This document shows, in pieces, positions 32,816 through 40,651 of a stretch of 46,130 nt of DNA. Position numbers and translations under genes: made by a program. The stretch comes from a virus. Positions within the stretch are counted from its first letter, which is position 1; each line of letters opens with the position of its first letter. The DNA lies in IMG/VR virus record IMGVR_UViG_3300037882_002792, positions 1-46,130 of that record, one strand, 5' to 3'. Under the pieces are notes generated by a model that worked only from the letters and a program-made list of their open reading frames with translations, was not told the origin of the DNA and searched no databases.

Positions 32816-33220
32816 TCAGAATTGCTTGTGGAAGGCGGAGTATGTTGGGCCCTTGAGGTTTGTGTAGGCTTTCATATACCGCTGGTGAGCTTTGGTGTTC
32901 GCAGCCTCCAACGTCTTCAGCTTGGAGTGCCACTCAGCACCGATGGCTCCTGCTTTGCTGGGGTTGGTGCCAAGGAGCCTGCGCTGTTGCACTTGAACTT
33001 GAACGCTGGTTTTCCTGTGTGCTACAACAGCCATGTTTGCTTGTTTCGACTTCTCACTGAACCGATTCATCGCCTTCAGGGAGGTGCTTGTGGACGGTCC
33101 GTGCTTCCCAACGCCGGCAGCCTTCATGGCGGCAAGGTGCGCAGAGGCTTTGGGACCGATGTTGCTTGACGCGCCTGAGGATACAAATTTGCCCGTCTTG
33201 GGGTCGTGTTTTTGAGGCAT
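32816..33220 (-). CDS. Basic hypothetical protein between terminase and portal
   Basis: The 134-aa product is Lys/Ser/Ala-rich and starts MPQKHDPKTGKFVSSGASSN. The centre has TSTSLKAMNRFSEKSKQANM and the end YMKAYTNLKGPTYSAFH. I recognise no family. A TTG start at 33265 that overlaps the terminase stop would give 149 aa and fits the coupling habit of this genome, so the start is uncertain. The position suggests a minor head or packaging role. Confidence 0.55.
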   Translation of the reverse strand: MPQKHDPKTGKFVSSGASSNIGPKASAHLAAMKAAGVGKHGPSTSTSLKAMNRFSEKSKQANMAVVAHRKTSVQVQVQQRRLLGTNPSKAGAIGAEWHSKLKTLEAANTKAHQRYMKAYTNLKGPTYSAFHKQF

Positions 33221-33261
33221 AGGAGTGAAAAACCCGTTTATCCGCCAGCGCTGGTGTCGAG

Positions 33262-34713
33262 TCAAGTCTGATGTTTCACGTTGAGGGAAGTCACAAACTT
33301 CCTGGGGTCATGGAGGCAGCGATACCGGACTTCATCGTAGATGTGGTCCTCAGCCGCGCTGTCCACGTCCTCAATGTTGTTGGGGTCACGCGGGAGGACC
33401 GGCAGGGTTGCGAGCGCAGCCGTGCAGTGGTCCATGAAGTAGATCGCAGCACCCTCCCTCGTTGTGGCAGCCTTGAGGCGGTCACGGAGGAGCTGGAGAC
33501 CCACGATGCGCGAGCCTGGTGACTTGTTTGACTCTGTCCACTTCACGCCTGCGTTCTCCATGATCTTTCCAATGCTGTCACTATCCTCGTTGTCCTTGGT
33601 CCAGATGGAGTTGTCAGCTGGTCCTGGGTTCACCCTGCGCTTGATCCAGCCGCTCAGCGTCAGCGCTGCCTCGCGCTCCTTGATGCCGGCCGCAACGTCC
33701 AACGCTGAGAGCTTCAGCCCCTCGTTGCTCCCAACCTCCTTGCTGCCATACCACTCGTGGCACCTCACGAGGGACCCAGCCTGCGGGCAGAAGCGCGAGC
33801 CGTTAGGCAGCGTTGCCTCCGTCCCATCGGCCACAGCCCACCACCCCACGCTGAATGGCTTGGCACTGCCCCAGTCGTGAGCCCGGTCTAGACGCCACCC
33901 GGAAGGCACAACAAAGCGCGGGACTCGCACCACGTCCAGGTCCCACACATCGTCCAGCGCTCCTCCTGCGACAATGTCCCAGTTTCCGTCCCTCATTGCC
34001 TTCACCAGCTCAGGGCTGCCCAGGCCTTCAAGCCTACTGATGTAGTCTGGGTCGTTGAGGGTGAGCGTGGGGTTGTCCTGGAGCCGCGCTGGGATGTATT
34101 GGCGACGCAGCCCGCCCTCTCCCTTCTTCTGGTCCACTATCGCGAGCGGAGGAGCGTTGTTGATGAACATGCGCCTCACGAATGTGTGCCCCACGCCTCC
34201 AGGGTTGCTCCCGTTCACGATGCGTGGGAACTGGCCGGCATACTTGGGCGGAATGCGGAGACCTCCCAGGCGGCAACGGCCACGCAGGAAGCGGTAAATG
34301 ACCTCTGTGAAGTGCGTCAGCTCATCAATCATCAGCACATGTATCTCCGCTCCCTGATACTTGAAGCGGTCTTTCTCGTGCTGACAGTGACACAGCCAGA
34401 TGTTGCTCCCATTCCAGAAGCGGAGGACGTTCTTGGAGCCGTTGTGAGCAATCTGCCCTGAGGCGAACAGTGGCGCGAGCATCTCAGGAAAGCTCCCTGA
34501 GCCCTCCATGTGATTCTTGTTCAGATCGTCTGAGAGCCTGCGGAACAGATACACCTGGAGACCAGGTATCTCAGCGCACCACAGGAAGGCCGCAGCCCGC
34601 ATCAGGTGGGACTTGCCCCCACCGGCTGCGCCGCCATACAGAATCTCTGTGGCCTTGCTTGTCAGGGCGAGCGTCTGCTTGGGATGCAGCTCAATGTCAA
34701 CAGTGTTACTCAC
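33262..34713 (-). CDS. Terminase large subunit
   Basis: The 483-aa product powers DNA packaging and cuts the DNA. Walker A is GAAGGGKS at residues 28-35, and Walker B is VLMIDE with D130-E131. The motif III region reads IVNGSNPGGVGHTF. The C-terminal RNase H-like nuclease starts with RAHDWGSAKPFSV (first Asp near residue 275) and later shows DHIYDEVRY. The ATG overlaps the upstream metalloprotease-like gene (ATGA). It belongs to the Terminase_6 group by pattern. Confidence 0.95.
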   Translation of the reverse strand: MSNTVDIELHPKQTLALTSKATEILYGGAAGGGKSHLMRAAAFLWCAEIPGLQVYLFRRLSDDLNKNHMEGSGSFPEMLAPLFASGQIAHNGSKNVLRFWNGSNIWLCHCQHEKDRFKYQGAEIHVLMIDELTHFTEVIYRFLRGRCRLGGLRIPPKYAGQFPRIVNGSNPGGVGHTFVRRMFINNAPPLAIVDQKKGEGGLRRQYIPARLQDNPTLTLNDPDYISRLEGLGSPELVKAMRDGNWDIVAGGALDDVWDLDVVRVPRFVVPSGWRLDRAHDWGSAKPFSVGWWAVADGTEATLPNGSRFCPQAGSLVRCHEWYGSKEVGSNEGLKLSALDVAAGIKEREAALTLSGWIKRRVNPGPADNSIWTKDNEDSDSIGKIMENAGVKWTESNKSPGSRIVGLQLLRDRLKAATTREGAAIYFMDHCTAALATLPVLPRDPNNIEDVDSAAEDHIYDEVRYRCLHDPRKFVTSLNVKHQT

Positions 34714-35030
34714 GGAGTCTGGCGCGGGAGGTTCAGCAGAAGCTCGTTGACCAGCTGAGGGTTGTCCCGCAGCGCAGCCATCAGGGAGTTGGACAGCGTC
34801 GCAACCATCTGCTCGTTGCTGCTTTGCTCGTTGAAGCCGTTGGCGGAGAGGCAGAAGTGCACGACCTCATGAAGCAGTGTGCCAGCGCGCACGCTGTCGG
34901 GCATCCCGGCACGCAGCAGTATCTCCCCATCCAGGGTGCTGCTGCGCCCCATCCCTCCCGCGCTCCAGTTGCCCGGCGCAGTGGTCTTGATCTCAACATC
35001 CTGGCCACACAGTTTGATTGTGATGCTCAC
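34710..35030 (-). CDS. Small zincin-like protein with HEVVH motif
   Basis: The 106-aa product has a beta-rich start (SITIKLCGQDVEIKTTAPG) and a helix with LLHEVVHFCLSANGF, the HExxH zinc protease signature. A GTG start overlaps the stop of a 30-aa gene upstream (GTGA). Similar small HExxH proteins occur near packaging genes in some phages, where their function is unknown. A true protease activity is not shown; a third zinc ligand cannot be named with confidence. Confidence 0.65.
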   Translation of the reverse strand: MSITIKLCGQDVEIKTTAPGNWSAGGMGRSSTLDGEILLRAGMPDSVRAGTLLHEVVHFCLSANGFNEQSSNEQMVATLSNSLMAALRDNPQLVNELLLNLPRQTP

Positions 35031-35119
35031 TGTTTGGGGACGTATTTGGGCCAGAAGCGGAGCGTGAAGGCAATGGACTCAAGGAGGTTGAGTGGTTTGG
35101 TGTCAATGGTGGTGTTCAT
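35027..35119 (-). CDS. Coupled 30-aa peptide between terminase small subunit and HEVVH protein
   Basis: The ATG overlaps the stop of the small terminase (ATGA at 35116-35119), and the TGA overlaps the GTG of the next gene (GTGA). The peptide reads MNTTIDTKPLNLLESIAFTL and ends with RFWPKYVPKQ. Double coupling is the only support. It could be a translated linker that carries ribosomes to the next gene. Confidence 0.5.
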   Translation of the reverse strand: MNTTIDTKPLNLLESIAFTLRFWPKYVPKQ

Positions 35120-35544
35120 GTGTGGAGAGTGAGATTGATGATAGGAGCTTTGTTGTCATTCGACTCCTGCGGCGTTTCCATGCCGGTGAGTTTGGCCAGT
35201 GCCTTGTAGGCGTTGATGCGATCTGTTGCGTTCATGGCACCTGTCGCTTCCTTCTTCAGGCCTTGCAGAATCTCCTGTTTGGTGATGACCTTGTCGTGAG
35301 GCATCTGCTCCAGAAGCTCGTGCGTGATCTGGATGAAGAAGCGGTTGCGCTCAGCTTTCCTCGCGAGGTTCCATGCGATGTCGGCACGGGCTGCGGCGTT
35401 GACCAGATTGAAGTCTATGATGTATTCCCGTGCCAGGCGGGTAAGCCTGAACTCCTCCCGCAGGTCTCTGACGCTCCGCTTCTTCAGGAGGGGCATCCTG
35501 CCACTCTTTTTTGTGCCGTGCACCTTCATATTCTTGACACTCAT
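35116..35544 (-). CDS. Terminase small subunit
   Basis: The 142-aa product is mostly helical: a basic N-terminal part (MKVHGTKKSGRMPLLKKRSV), a helix-turn-helix-like region, then IAWNLARKAERNRFFIQITH and a C-terminal NKAPIINLTLHT. It lies directly before the terminase genes, and small terminases recognise the packaging site. The start at 35544 gives an ATGA overlap with the upstream gene; an ATG at 35559 would add five residues. Confidence 0.75.
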   Translation of the reverse strand: MSVKNMKVHGTKKSGRMPLLKKRSVRDLREEFRLTRLAREYIIDFNLVNAAARADIAWNLARKAERNRFFIQITHELLEQMPHDKVITKQEILQGLKKEATGAMNATDRINAYKALAKLTGMETPQESNDNKAPIINLTLHT

Positions 35545-35774
35545 TTCAGGTATCTCCATGCGATCTTGGATTGGCGACGTTTGCGCAGCAGCTCTTTGAA
35601 CCTGATGTCGTGTCGAACAAAGTCCAGTGCGACCTCAATGAAGTCCCGCTGAGACACGTCATGCACAATACACATCTCGTTGATTGTGTTGTGTGTCGCA
35701 GGGTTCATGCGCAACGACATTTGGTGGGTTGCTTTTCGCGGTCCGGGATGACGCCGTTTGGGTGGGTTGCTCAT
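35541..35774 (-). CDS. Ribbon-helix-helix-like protein, first late gene
   Basis: The 77-aa product has a basic start (MSNPPKRRHPGPRKATHQ), one beta strand (HQMSLRMN), then two helices (NTINEMCIVHDVS and RDFIEVALDFVRHDI), which is the Arc/MetJ ribbon-helix-helix plan. It likely binds DNA and could control the adjacent origin and divergent promoters. The ATG at 35774 is preferred over a GTG-type start at 35837. Confidence 0.7.
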   Translation of the reverse strand: MSNPPKRRHPGPRKATHQMSLRMNPATHNTINEMCIVHDVSQRDFIEVALDFVRHDIRFKELLRKRRQSKIAWRYLK

Positions 35775-35880
35775 CAGTTTTCCAGCATTCTGACGACTCC
35801 CGGCTAACTCGTAAAGCTGGAACTGGAGGAACACCACAATTAACTCGTAAACCGCCTCGCAAAACTGTGCGTTTCAGAGC

Positions 35881-36182
35881 AGCGGTAGTAGTTGTAGTTC
35901 GCCACAGCCGTGTAGGAAAAGCACCATTCAATATCAACAACTTACGCGGACCCTACCCCGACTAGCGGTAGGAGTTGGTCCCTTTCACACCCTACCGCTG
36001 ATCCGCTGCTATCGCACCGTTATTCTTATTAGCCTTTTATTTCAGAAAATATTTTCCCCTTACGCAATAAGATAGGGAAAGAAGCGGAGAAGCGGTATTA
36101 GATGGAAATCTCCACAGCCGGTGGTAAATACCGTATCTTTTCGGGGGATAGCAGCGGTAGTAGATGGAGTTCTTCACACCGG
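35881..36182 (+). repeat. Four 30-nt iteron-like direct repeats
   Basis: Copies begin at 35881, 35964, 36091 and 36153. All start AGCGGTA, continue with (G/T)(T/G)AG(T/A)TGG or near, and end in (T/G)CACA(G/C)CC, over 30 nt. Copies 1, 3 and 4 are closest. Copy 2 together with cctaccgct at 35991-35999 also forms a perfect 9-bp inverted repeat with its own agcggtagg start (35964-35972). The array flanks the AT-rich core on both sides, as in iteron origins. Confidence 0.85.
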
Positions 36183-36219
36183 GCGCAGCTTTACGTAGTT
36201 TATATCAACGACTTACGCG
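35931..36219 (+). repeat. Pair of ATATCAAC(A/G)ACTTACGCG boxes
   Basis: Bases 35931-35948 and 36202-36219 are the same 18-nt sequence with one difference (atatcaac, then a or g, then acttacgcg). One copy sits on each side of the AT-rich core, next to the outer iterons. They may be binding sites for an initiator or regulator. Confidence 0.75.
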
Positions 36220-36224
36220 TTTCA

Positions 36225-36262
36225 GTAAACCGCTCTTTGTTCTCGACTCAGTAGCGGTTTAC
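36225..36262 (+). promoter_or_regulatory. 10-bp inverted repeat just upstream of the primase-helicase gene
   Basis: gtaaaccgct (36225-36234) and agcggtttac (36253-36262) form perfect arms with an 18-nt loop, followed by GTTTTTAT and the start codon 20 bp on. It could be an operator, an attenuator hairpin, or part of the origin. TTTG (36236-36239) and TACGTTTT (36260-36267) at 20-bp spacing also resemble the Bacteroidota promoter layout with one mismatch. Confidence 0.6.
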
Positions 36263-36282
36263 GTTTTTATTCCCCTCTGCCT

Positions 36283-38865
36283 ATGGATTCACAATTTAAC
36301 ACGTTTTGGGGCGGTGACGCCTCAGACCTGGGGCATGTGCGACGCCTTGCCCCCACCTCGTTCGCTGAACTGGTTGACCAGGTCCTGAACTGCGCCGTCT
36401 CCCTCAACATTACCCGCGCTCACTACGCCACTCTTCCAAAGGAGAGCCGGCAGAAAGCCAAGCGTGTCCCCTATGTTGTCCCGTGCGGCTTTTCCTCCTC
36501 CCCCTCGCAGCGGCTCGTTGAGCTGGCGCAGACAATCAGCCTCGTTTGCCTGGACATCGATGACCCCCAGCTCGCTGCCCCTTACTTCTCCTCCCCTGCG
36601 ACACTGGCGGAGCAGCTGATGGAGTTCAACTTTGCCCTCCACACGACCGCCTCCAGCACGCCCACCGCACCGCGTCTCCGCCTTCTAGTAGAGGCGCAGG
36701 AGCTGACCCCAGACCGCTACCGGGACGCGGTGCTGGAGGTGGCGCGGCGCATCGGCCTGACCAAGGTGACCAAGGAGTCCTTCACGGTCCACCAGCCCAT
36801 GTATCTGCCGACTCTCTTCAAGGGTGAGACCTCCCACCCGCTCCTTTGGAGTGAGACCGGTGCGAGGGCGTTCACTCAGGACGACATCGGCGATACCGAT
36901 GACGAGCAGCCAGAGCCCAACCCGTTTGAACCCACGGGCAACTTTGACACGACGGCCACGGGTGACGACCTGGACTACCTGCGTCCAACGGTTGAGGGAG
37001 TCACCATCCAGGACGCGGCTGCCGCCCTGACACACATTGACCCAGACTGTGTTTACAACGAGTGGCTTGAGATCGCAGCCGCGCTGCGTCACCAGTTCCC
37101 ACTGGAGCCGCTGGCGTCCAAAGCGTTTGCCTTGTTCGACTCCTGGAGCAGCAAAGGGACCAAGTATGTGGGGGAGGAGGACACTGAGGCCAAGTGGAAG
37201 TCCCTGCGACCCAACCCACGTGGCCGCGTCCCGGTCACCATCCGCACCCTGATGACGAGGGCAGCGCAGGGCGGGTGGGACAGCTCCCTGGTCAAGCAAC
37301 GGTGCTACAAGAACACCCAGCTCTGGATCAGCAGCTACCGTGGCGAGGATGGCAGCAAGCTCATCACAGAGGGACTGGGCCGCATCGCCGCCACGCCGCT
37401 CCTCAGCCAGTCAGAGGAGGACGCACTGCTCAGTGAGATCATCACGGCTGCACGGCGCATCGGGATGAAGATCACCGCCAGCAGCCTGCGCAAGGACCTG
37501 AAGAAGCTGAAGTCAGCCACGCAGGCGGAGAAAAAGAAGAAAGAGAAGATGCCCGACTGGGCCAAAGGCCTGTGCTACGTCGCAGCCATAAACAAATTTA
37601 TCCGGCCACAGACCGGTGAACACTTTAGTCCTGAGGCACTTGACCGCGCTTTTGCGCACAAGTTGTTGCCCAGCGATGAGCAACTAAGATCGTTGGCGAG
37701 CCAGTCCATAGGCACGATGGGCACGCCGGTGATCTCGCCTCAGGACTACCTACTCAACATCATCCAGGTCCCGACAGCCTACGACCTGATTTACGACCCA
37801 GCGCAGCCCAACGACACCTTTGTCCACCGGCACGGCAAGGTCTTTCTCAACACCTACCAGAGGTCGCACCCAGAGCCGGACCCAGACACAGCCTTTGAGG
37901 CGGGCAACCTCCTCCTGGAGCACCTGATCAACCTCATCGCAGAGCCTGCCTACCGCATCACCATCCTGGACTTCATGGCATACCTGGTCCAGCACCCAGG
38001 CTCCAAGATCAGGTGGGCCATCCTCCTCCAGGGAGCGGAGGGCTGCGGCAAGACGTTCCTGGCGGAGGCAATGAAGGCGGTGCTTGGCGATGAGCACGTG
38101 CGGATGGTTGGGGACCAGGCGCTGCGGGGCACGTGGAACGATTGGGCCTATGGCGCCCAGCTCACCGCCCTGGAGGAGGTCCGGGTGGCTGGCCACAACC
38201 GCTACGAGGTCATGAACGCCCTCAAGCCTCTCATCACCAACGATGTCATCAGCATCAACCAACGCTTCAGGGACTCGCGCAACGTCCAGAACATCACCAA
38301 CTACATCCTCTTCACCAATCACCACGACGCCCTGGCCCTGAGCTCAGGCGATAGGCGCTACTTTGTCGTGAAGAGTCCCATCCAGACCAAGGCCCAGGTT
38401 GTGCGCCTCAACCGCAACAACTACTTTGACCGGATGCACTCCATGCTGGAGGACAACGCAAGCGGTCTCAGATCGTTCCTGGAGACCTACGACATCTCAC
38501 CCAGCTTCCCTGTCAACGGTCCCGCGCCAATAACCACATACCTGACCCAGCTCGTCAATGACGCCAGCTCAGACCTCAGCGTGGCCGTCAGCACCGCCCT
38601 GGAGGACGCGGGGCACCCGCTCCTGCGGCGGGACTTCCTCAGCGGCACGACGCTCCTTCAGTCCCTGCTCCAGGATGGCTACAAGGTCACCCCTCAGCAC
38701 CTGGGCTCCATCCTACGGGACATGGGCTACACCACAATGGGCCGGTCCCTCCTCTCTGACGACGTGCGCCACACCCTCTGGGTCAACATTGACGCGGGAC
38801 TCCACATGACCCAGGATAGCGCGAGGGAGCTGGCCAACCAACGCCTGACGGAGGACCTGCTGTGA
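36283..38865 (+). CDS. Primase-helicase, replication initiator (PriCT + SF3 helicase)
   Basis: The 860-aa product combines a possible primase N-terminus with CLDIDD (D91, D93, D94), a PriCT-2-like domain (about residues 250-320: DPDCVYNEWLEIAAALRHQF and AFALFDSWSSKG), a charged linker, and a superfamily 3 helicase with Walker A GAEGCGKT at residues 584-591, then LTALEEVRV and TNYILFTNHHDALALSSGDR. Such proteins melt the origin and prime replication. It lies right beside the iteron block, which is the expected arrangement. The C-terminus ends in TEDLL. The start is ATG after a C/T-rich leader without Shine-Dalgarno. Confidence 0.9.
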   Translation: MDSQFNTFWGGDASDLGHVRRLAPTSFAELVDQVLNCAVSLNITRAHYATLPKESRQKAKRVPYVVPCGFSSSPSQRLVELAQTISLVCLDIDDPQLAAPYFSSPATLAEQLMEFNFALHTTASSTPTAPRLRLLVEAQELTPDRYRDAVLEVARRIGLTKVTKESFTVHQPMYLPTLFKGETSHPLLWSETGARAFTQDDIGDTDDEQPEPNPFEPTGNFDTTATGDDLDYLRPTVEGVTIQDAAAALTHIDPDCVYNEWLEIAAALRHQFPLEPLASKAFALFDSWSSKGTKYVGEEDTEAKWKSLRPNPRGRVPVTIRTLMTRAAQGGWDSSLVKQRCYKNTQLWISSYRGEDGSKLITEGLGRIAATPLLSQSEEDALLSEIITAARRIGMKITASSLRKDLKKLKSATQAEKKKKEKMPDWAKGLCYVAAINKFIRPQTGEHFSPEALDRAFAHKLLPSDEQLRSLASQSIGTMGTPVISPQDYLLNIIQVPTAYDLIYDPAQPNDTFVHRHGKVFLNTYQRSHPEPDPDTAFEAGNLLLEHLINLIAEPAYRITILDFMAYLVQHPGSKIRWAILLQGAEGCGKTFLAEAMKAVLGDEHVRMVGDQALRGTWNDWAYGAQLTALEEVRVAGHNRYEVMNALKPLITNDVISINQRFRDSRNVQNITNYILFTNHHDALALSSGDRRYFVVKSPIQTKAQVVRLNRNNYFDRMHSMLEDNASGLRSFLETYDISPSFPVNGPAPITTYLTQLVNDASSDLSVAVSTALEDAGHPLLRRDFLSGTTLLQSLLQDGYKVTPQHLGSILRDMGYTTMGRSLLSDDVRHTLWVNIDAGLHMTQDSARELANQRLTEDLL

Positions 38866-39260
38866 ACCGTCTCACGTCCCACTTTGAAGGCAAAGAGCTG
38901 AAGGACACGTTTCTTGACGCAATCTCACACATACCAAAAGAGGATATTGACACGGATGTGCTTGAGCAAGTGTTCCTTGACATAACGCTCCCTTCAGGCG
39001 AACACATTTGTTGCGAGAGCGCAGAAAACTTCTTCATACCACCACTTGAACCCATGAGCTTCAGCAGCAACCTCCAGTCCGCTCCCAACCTCTACGATTG
39101 GCTGGACAAGCGTCTCTACTCCACGGGACCGGACCAGTTCAGGACCTGCGCCCACGGCAGGACCGGGTGGAACATCTTTGGGCAGTGGTGCGGCTGTGAA
39201 CACTGCCGCAGGGACAATCCCTACCGCGCTCTCTTCTTTGAAACTCGCCCAAACCAATGA
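38862..39260 (+). CDS. Hypothetical protein, 132 aa, Cys-rich end
   Basis: A GTG start overlaps the primase-helicase stop (GTGA). The 132-aa product has an acidic helical first half (DTFLDAISHIPKEDIDTDVL) and a second half with CAHGRTGWNIFGQWCGCEHC, which may bind zinc. I recognise no family. It is coupled on both sides and so probably works with replication or early regulation. Confidence 0.6.
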   Translation: MNRLTSHFEGKELKDTFLDAISHIPKEDIDTDVLEQVFLDITLPSGEHICCESAENFFIPPLEPMSFSSNLQSAPNLYDWLDKRLYSTGPDQFRTCAHGRTGWNIFGQWCGCEHCRRDNPYRALFFETRPNQ

Positions 39261-39745
39261 AATCTTACAAACAACGCACACACAAGGAGCACACACTGCT
39301 CCGCAAGCAACTCCGTGACCACATCATCGCCAACCCAGGCTCCACCCACGAGCAGCTGACCCAGGCGCTGGGCCAGATCGTCCGGGAATACCTCCTGGAC
39401 CTCCAGCGCAAGCGGCTCGTCAGGTGGACCAAGCCACAACACGAGTCCCATTCCAGGGCACGGTGGTATCCCGTCGCCATGGACCTGCCGGCGCACCAGG
39501 CCCAGCCGGTGGAGCAGGCGCTGGCCTTTGCGGACCGTCGCCAGGCTCTCTCCCTCCAGGTCCCTCCCTGTCCCTTCTGCAAGGAGTCGAAACAGGTCCA
39601 GCTCACGTTCTGGCTGCGTCCTCCTGCGGCGTGGAAGTGCCGCAGCTGCAAGCGGTCCTGGACGGAGGAGCCGTGCTGCAACGCCTGCGAGGGCACGACA
39701 ACCGTCAAGGTTGGAGAGGAGTTCAAGCCATGCCCAAGTTGCTGA
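39257..39745 (+). CDS. Winged-helix protein with zinc ribbons, candidate regulator
   Basis: The 162-aa product has an N-terminal helix-turn-helix-like part (HTLLRKQLRDHIIANPGSTH, EQLTQALGQIVREYLLDLQR) with a wing (LVRWTKPQHESHSRARWYPV). The C-terminal half has four cysteine pairs: CPFC, CRSC, CNAC and CPSC, forming one or two zinc ribbons. This looks like a DNA-binding transcription factor or primase-type zinc protein. It is coupled to the upstream gene (ATGA). It could switch late genes on, but that is inference. Confidence 0.65.
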   Translation: MKSYKQRTHKEHTLLRKQLRDHIIANPGSTHEQLTQALGQIVREYLLDLQRKRLVRWTKPQHESHSRARWYPVAMDLPAHQAQPVEQALAFADRRQALSLQVPPCPFCKESKQVQLTFWLRPPAAWKCRSCKRSWTEEPCCNACEGTTTVKVGEEFKPCPSC

Positions 39746-39984
39746 TTACCAACACCTTTGACCTTGACATGTTGATGGCGTGCCGATACGCCTACTACGT
39801 CAAGTCCATCAACATCGTCCCGGACCAGACCTACGATGAGATGGAAAAGGAGTATGAACTGCTCTACGGGAGACTCCCGGTTGGCTCTGACAAGGCCAAA
39901 GATTATTCAGACGCGCAGCGCGCATTGGCGCTTTATTTCATGCTAAGTGGCAGAGTAACAGCTGTTTCAAACAATCTGTTGTAA
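39730..39984 (+). CDS. Small protein resembling the N-terminal domain of NAD-dependent DNA ligase
   Basis: The 84-aa product carries YAYYVKSINIVPDQTYDEME followed by KEYELLYG. This resembles the Ia region of LigA, where Y and D residues of Y-x-P-x-x-D-x-x-YD-x-L bind NAD. Short phage proteins of this kind are called LigA-related. No adenylation domain is present, so it cannot be a complete ligase. The ATG at 39730 lies inside the end of the zinc-ribbon gene (16-bp overlap). Confidence 0.6.
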   Translation: MPKLLITNTFDLDMLMACRYAYYVKSINIVPDQTYDEMEKEYELLYGRLPVGSDKAKDYSDAQRALALYFMLSGRVTAVSNNLL

Positions 39985-40060
39985 TGCTTGAAAAAGGCAT
40001 TGACTCGCGAGAGGGAAAGCCTTTTGTTTGCTCTCGTTGAACCACTAACCACTGAACCAA
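39985..40060 (+). promoter_or_regulatory. CTCGCGAG leader element, copy D
   Basis: TTGA (40000-40003) directly precedes CTCGCGAG (40004-40011), then a purine stretch and GCCTTTTGTTTG, and the ACCACTAACCACTGAACC leader before the ATG at 40061. A cgagag/ctctcg pair (40008-40013 and 40031-40036) could form a hairpin. This is a divergent copy of the element seen at 5001, 7827 and 41561. Confidence 0.55.
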
Positions 40061-40450
40061 ATGAAAGAATTCATCGAAACACAACTCACCGGCTTCAAGG
40101 CCCAGATCGCAGAGCTGACCGCGCTCCTCAACGCTCCAGTCCTTGACGGCACTCCCTTCCTCCTCATCTGCGAATACAAGGCACCCGGCTATCCCGCCCT
40201 TGAAATGGTCGCCAAAGGCAAAGAGTGGCGCTCACTTGAGATTCAGGACAACCATCTCAGCGGCTGCACCCTCAAGTCTGAGGAGTCAGTTCAGCGAGCC
40301 ATCAAGATGCTCCGCTTTGAGAACACCAACCTGAGACTCTCTGGCTTCACGTCTATCCACGTCAACCACTACCGCCAGATCAGGCTCAACCGTCTCCACG
40401 ACCACGTGATTCACCTTGAGCGCAGCCTGGAGCTTATCGCCTCCAAGTAA
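40061..40450 (+). CDS. Hypothetical protein, 129 aa
   Basis: The product begins with a helix (MKEFIETQLTGFKAQIAELT), has a beta-rich middle (FLLICEYKAPGYPALEMVAK) and a helical end (RLNRLHDHVIHLERSLELIA). The start follows leader copy D. I recognise no family. Confidence 0.6.
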   Translation: MKEFIETQLTGFKAQIAELTALLNAPVLDGTPFLLICEYKAPGYPALEMVAKGKEWRSLEIQDNHLSGCTLKSEESVQRAIKMLRFENTNLRLSGFTSIHVNHYRQIRLNRLHDHVIHLERSLELIASK

Positions 40451-40464
40451 AACCCAACCCAACC

Positions 40465-40485
40465 GGGGCACGTGACAGGTGCCCC
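40465..40485 (+). terminator. Weak hairpin after the 40061 gene
   Basis: ggggcac (40465-40471) and gtgcccc (40479-40485) form a perfect 7-bp stem with a 7-nt loop. Only two T follow (ttcct), so termination would be weak. It may act as an attenuator or protect the 3' end. Confidence 0.45.
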
Positions 40486-40495
40486 TTCCTCCCCC

Positions 40496-40651
40496 ATGAA
40501 ACTCCGTCTCCTTTCCGCCTTCATCTCTGGCTCCGCTGCCGCCGCAGCGCTCATCATAGCAGCCTTTGTTTCCCCTCCCTGGGTTGCGTCCTGTGGCTTT
40601 TTCGTCCTCACCGCCGTTGCGGCCGCGTCTGCCGCCTTTGCCATCCGATGA
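40496..40651 (+). CDS. Small membrane protein, 51 aa, two membrane spans
   Basis: The ATG at 40496 opens a 51-aa frame. MKLRLLSAFISGSAAAAALI begins the first hydrophobic span, a turn SPPWVASC follows, and GFFVLTAVAAASAAFAI forms the second. The stop overlaps the ATG of the next gene (ATGA at 40648-40651). Small hairpin membrane proteins in phages can be holins or exclusion proteins. The early position argues against holin. Confidence 0.6.
   Translation: MKLRLLSAFISGSAAAAALIIAAFVSPPWVASCGFFVLTAVAAASAAFAIR

Larger units (their letters stand above)
35775..36282. other. Divergent non-coding region: candidate replication origin and promoters
   Basis: This 508-bp block separates the two arms and has no convincing gene. 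It contains four iteron-like repeats, an AT-rich core (about 36017-36075, with ttatttcagaaaatatttt), two copies of an ATATCAAC box, two copies of taactcgtaaa (35805-35815 and 35841-35851), and inverted repeats at 35964-35999 and 36225-36262. It lies immediately upstream of the primase-helicase gene and opposite the ribbon-helix-helix gene. A weak sigma70-like leftward site is TTGATA (35937-35932) with TACACG (35914-35909) at 17-bp spacing. Origin function is inferred from structure and context. Confidence 0.7.

Noticed and set aside
35659-35940. Overlapping open frames of about 93 codons on both strands in the control region
   Set aside because: They run into iteron repeats and have no family features; the smaller ribbon-helix-helix frame at 35541-35774 explains the coding part.
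36251-36267. Reading the inverted repeat plus T-run before the primase gene as a normal terminator
   Set aside because: There is no transcribed gene upstream on this strand for it to end; an operator, origin or attenuator role is more likely.
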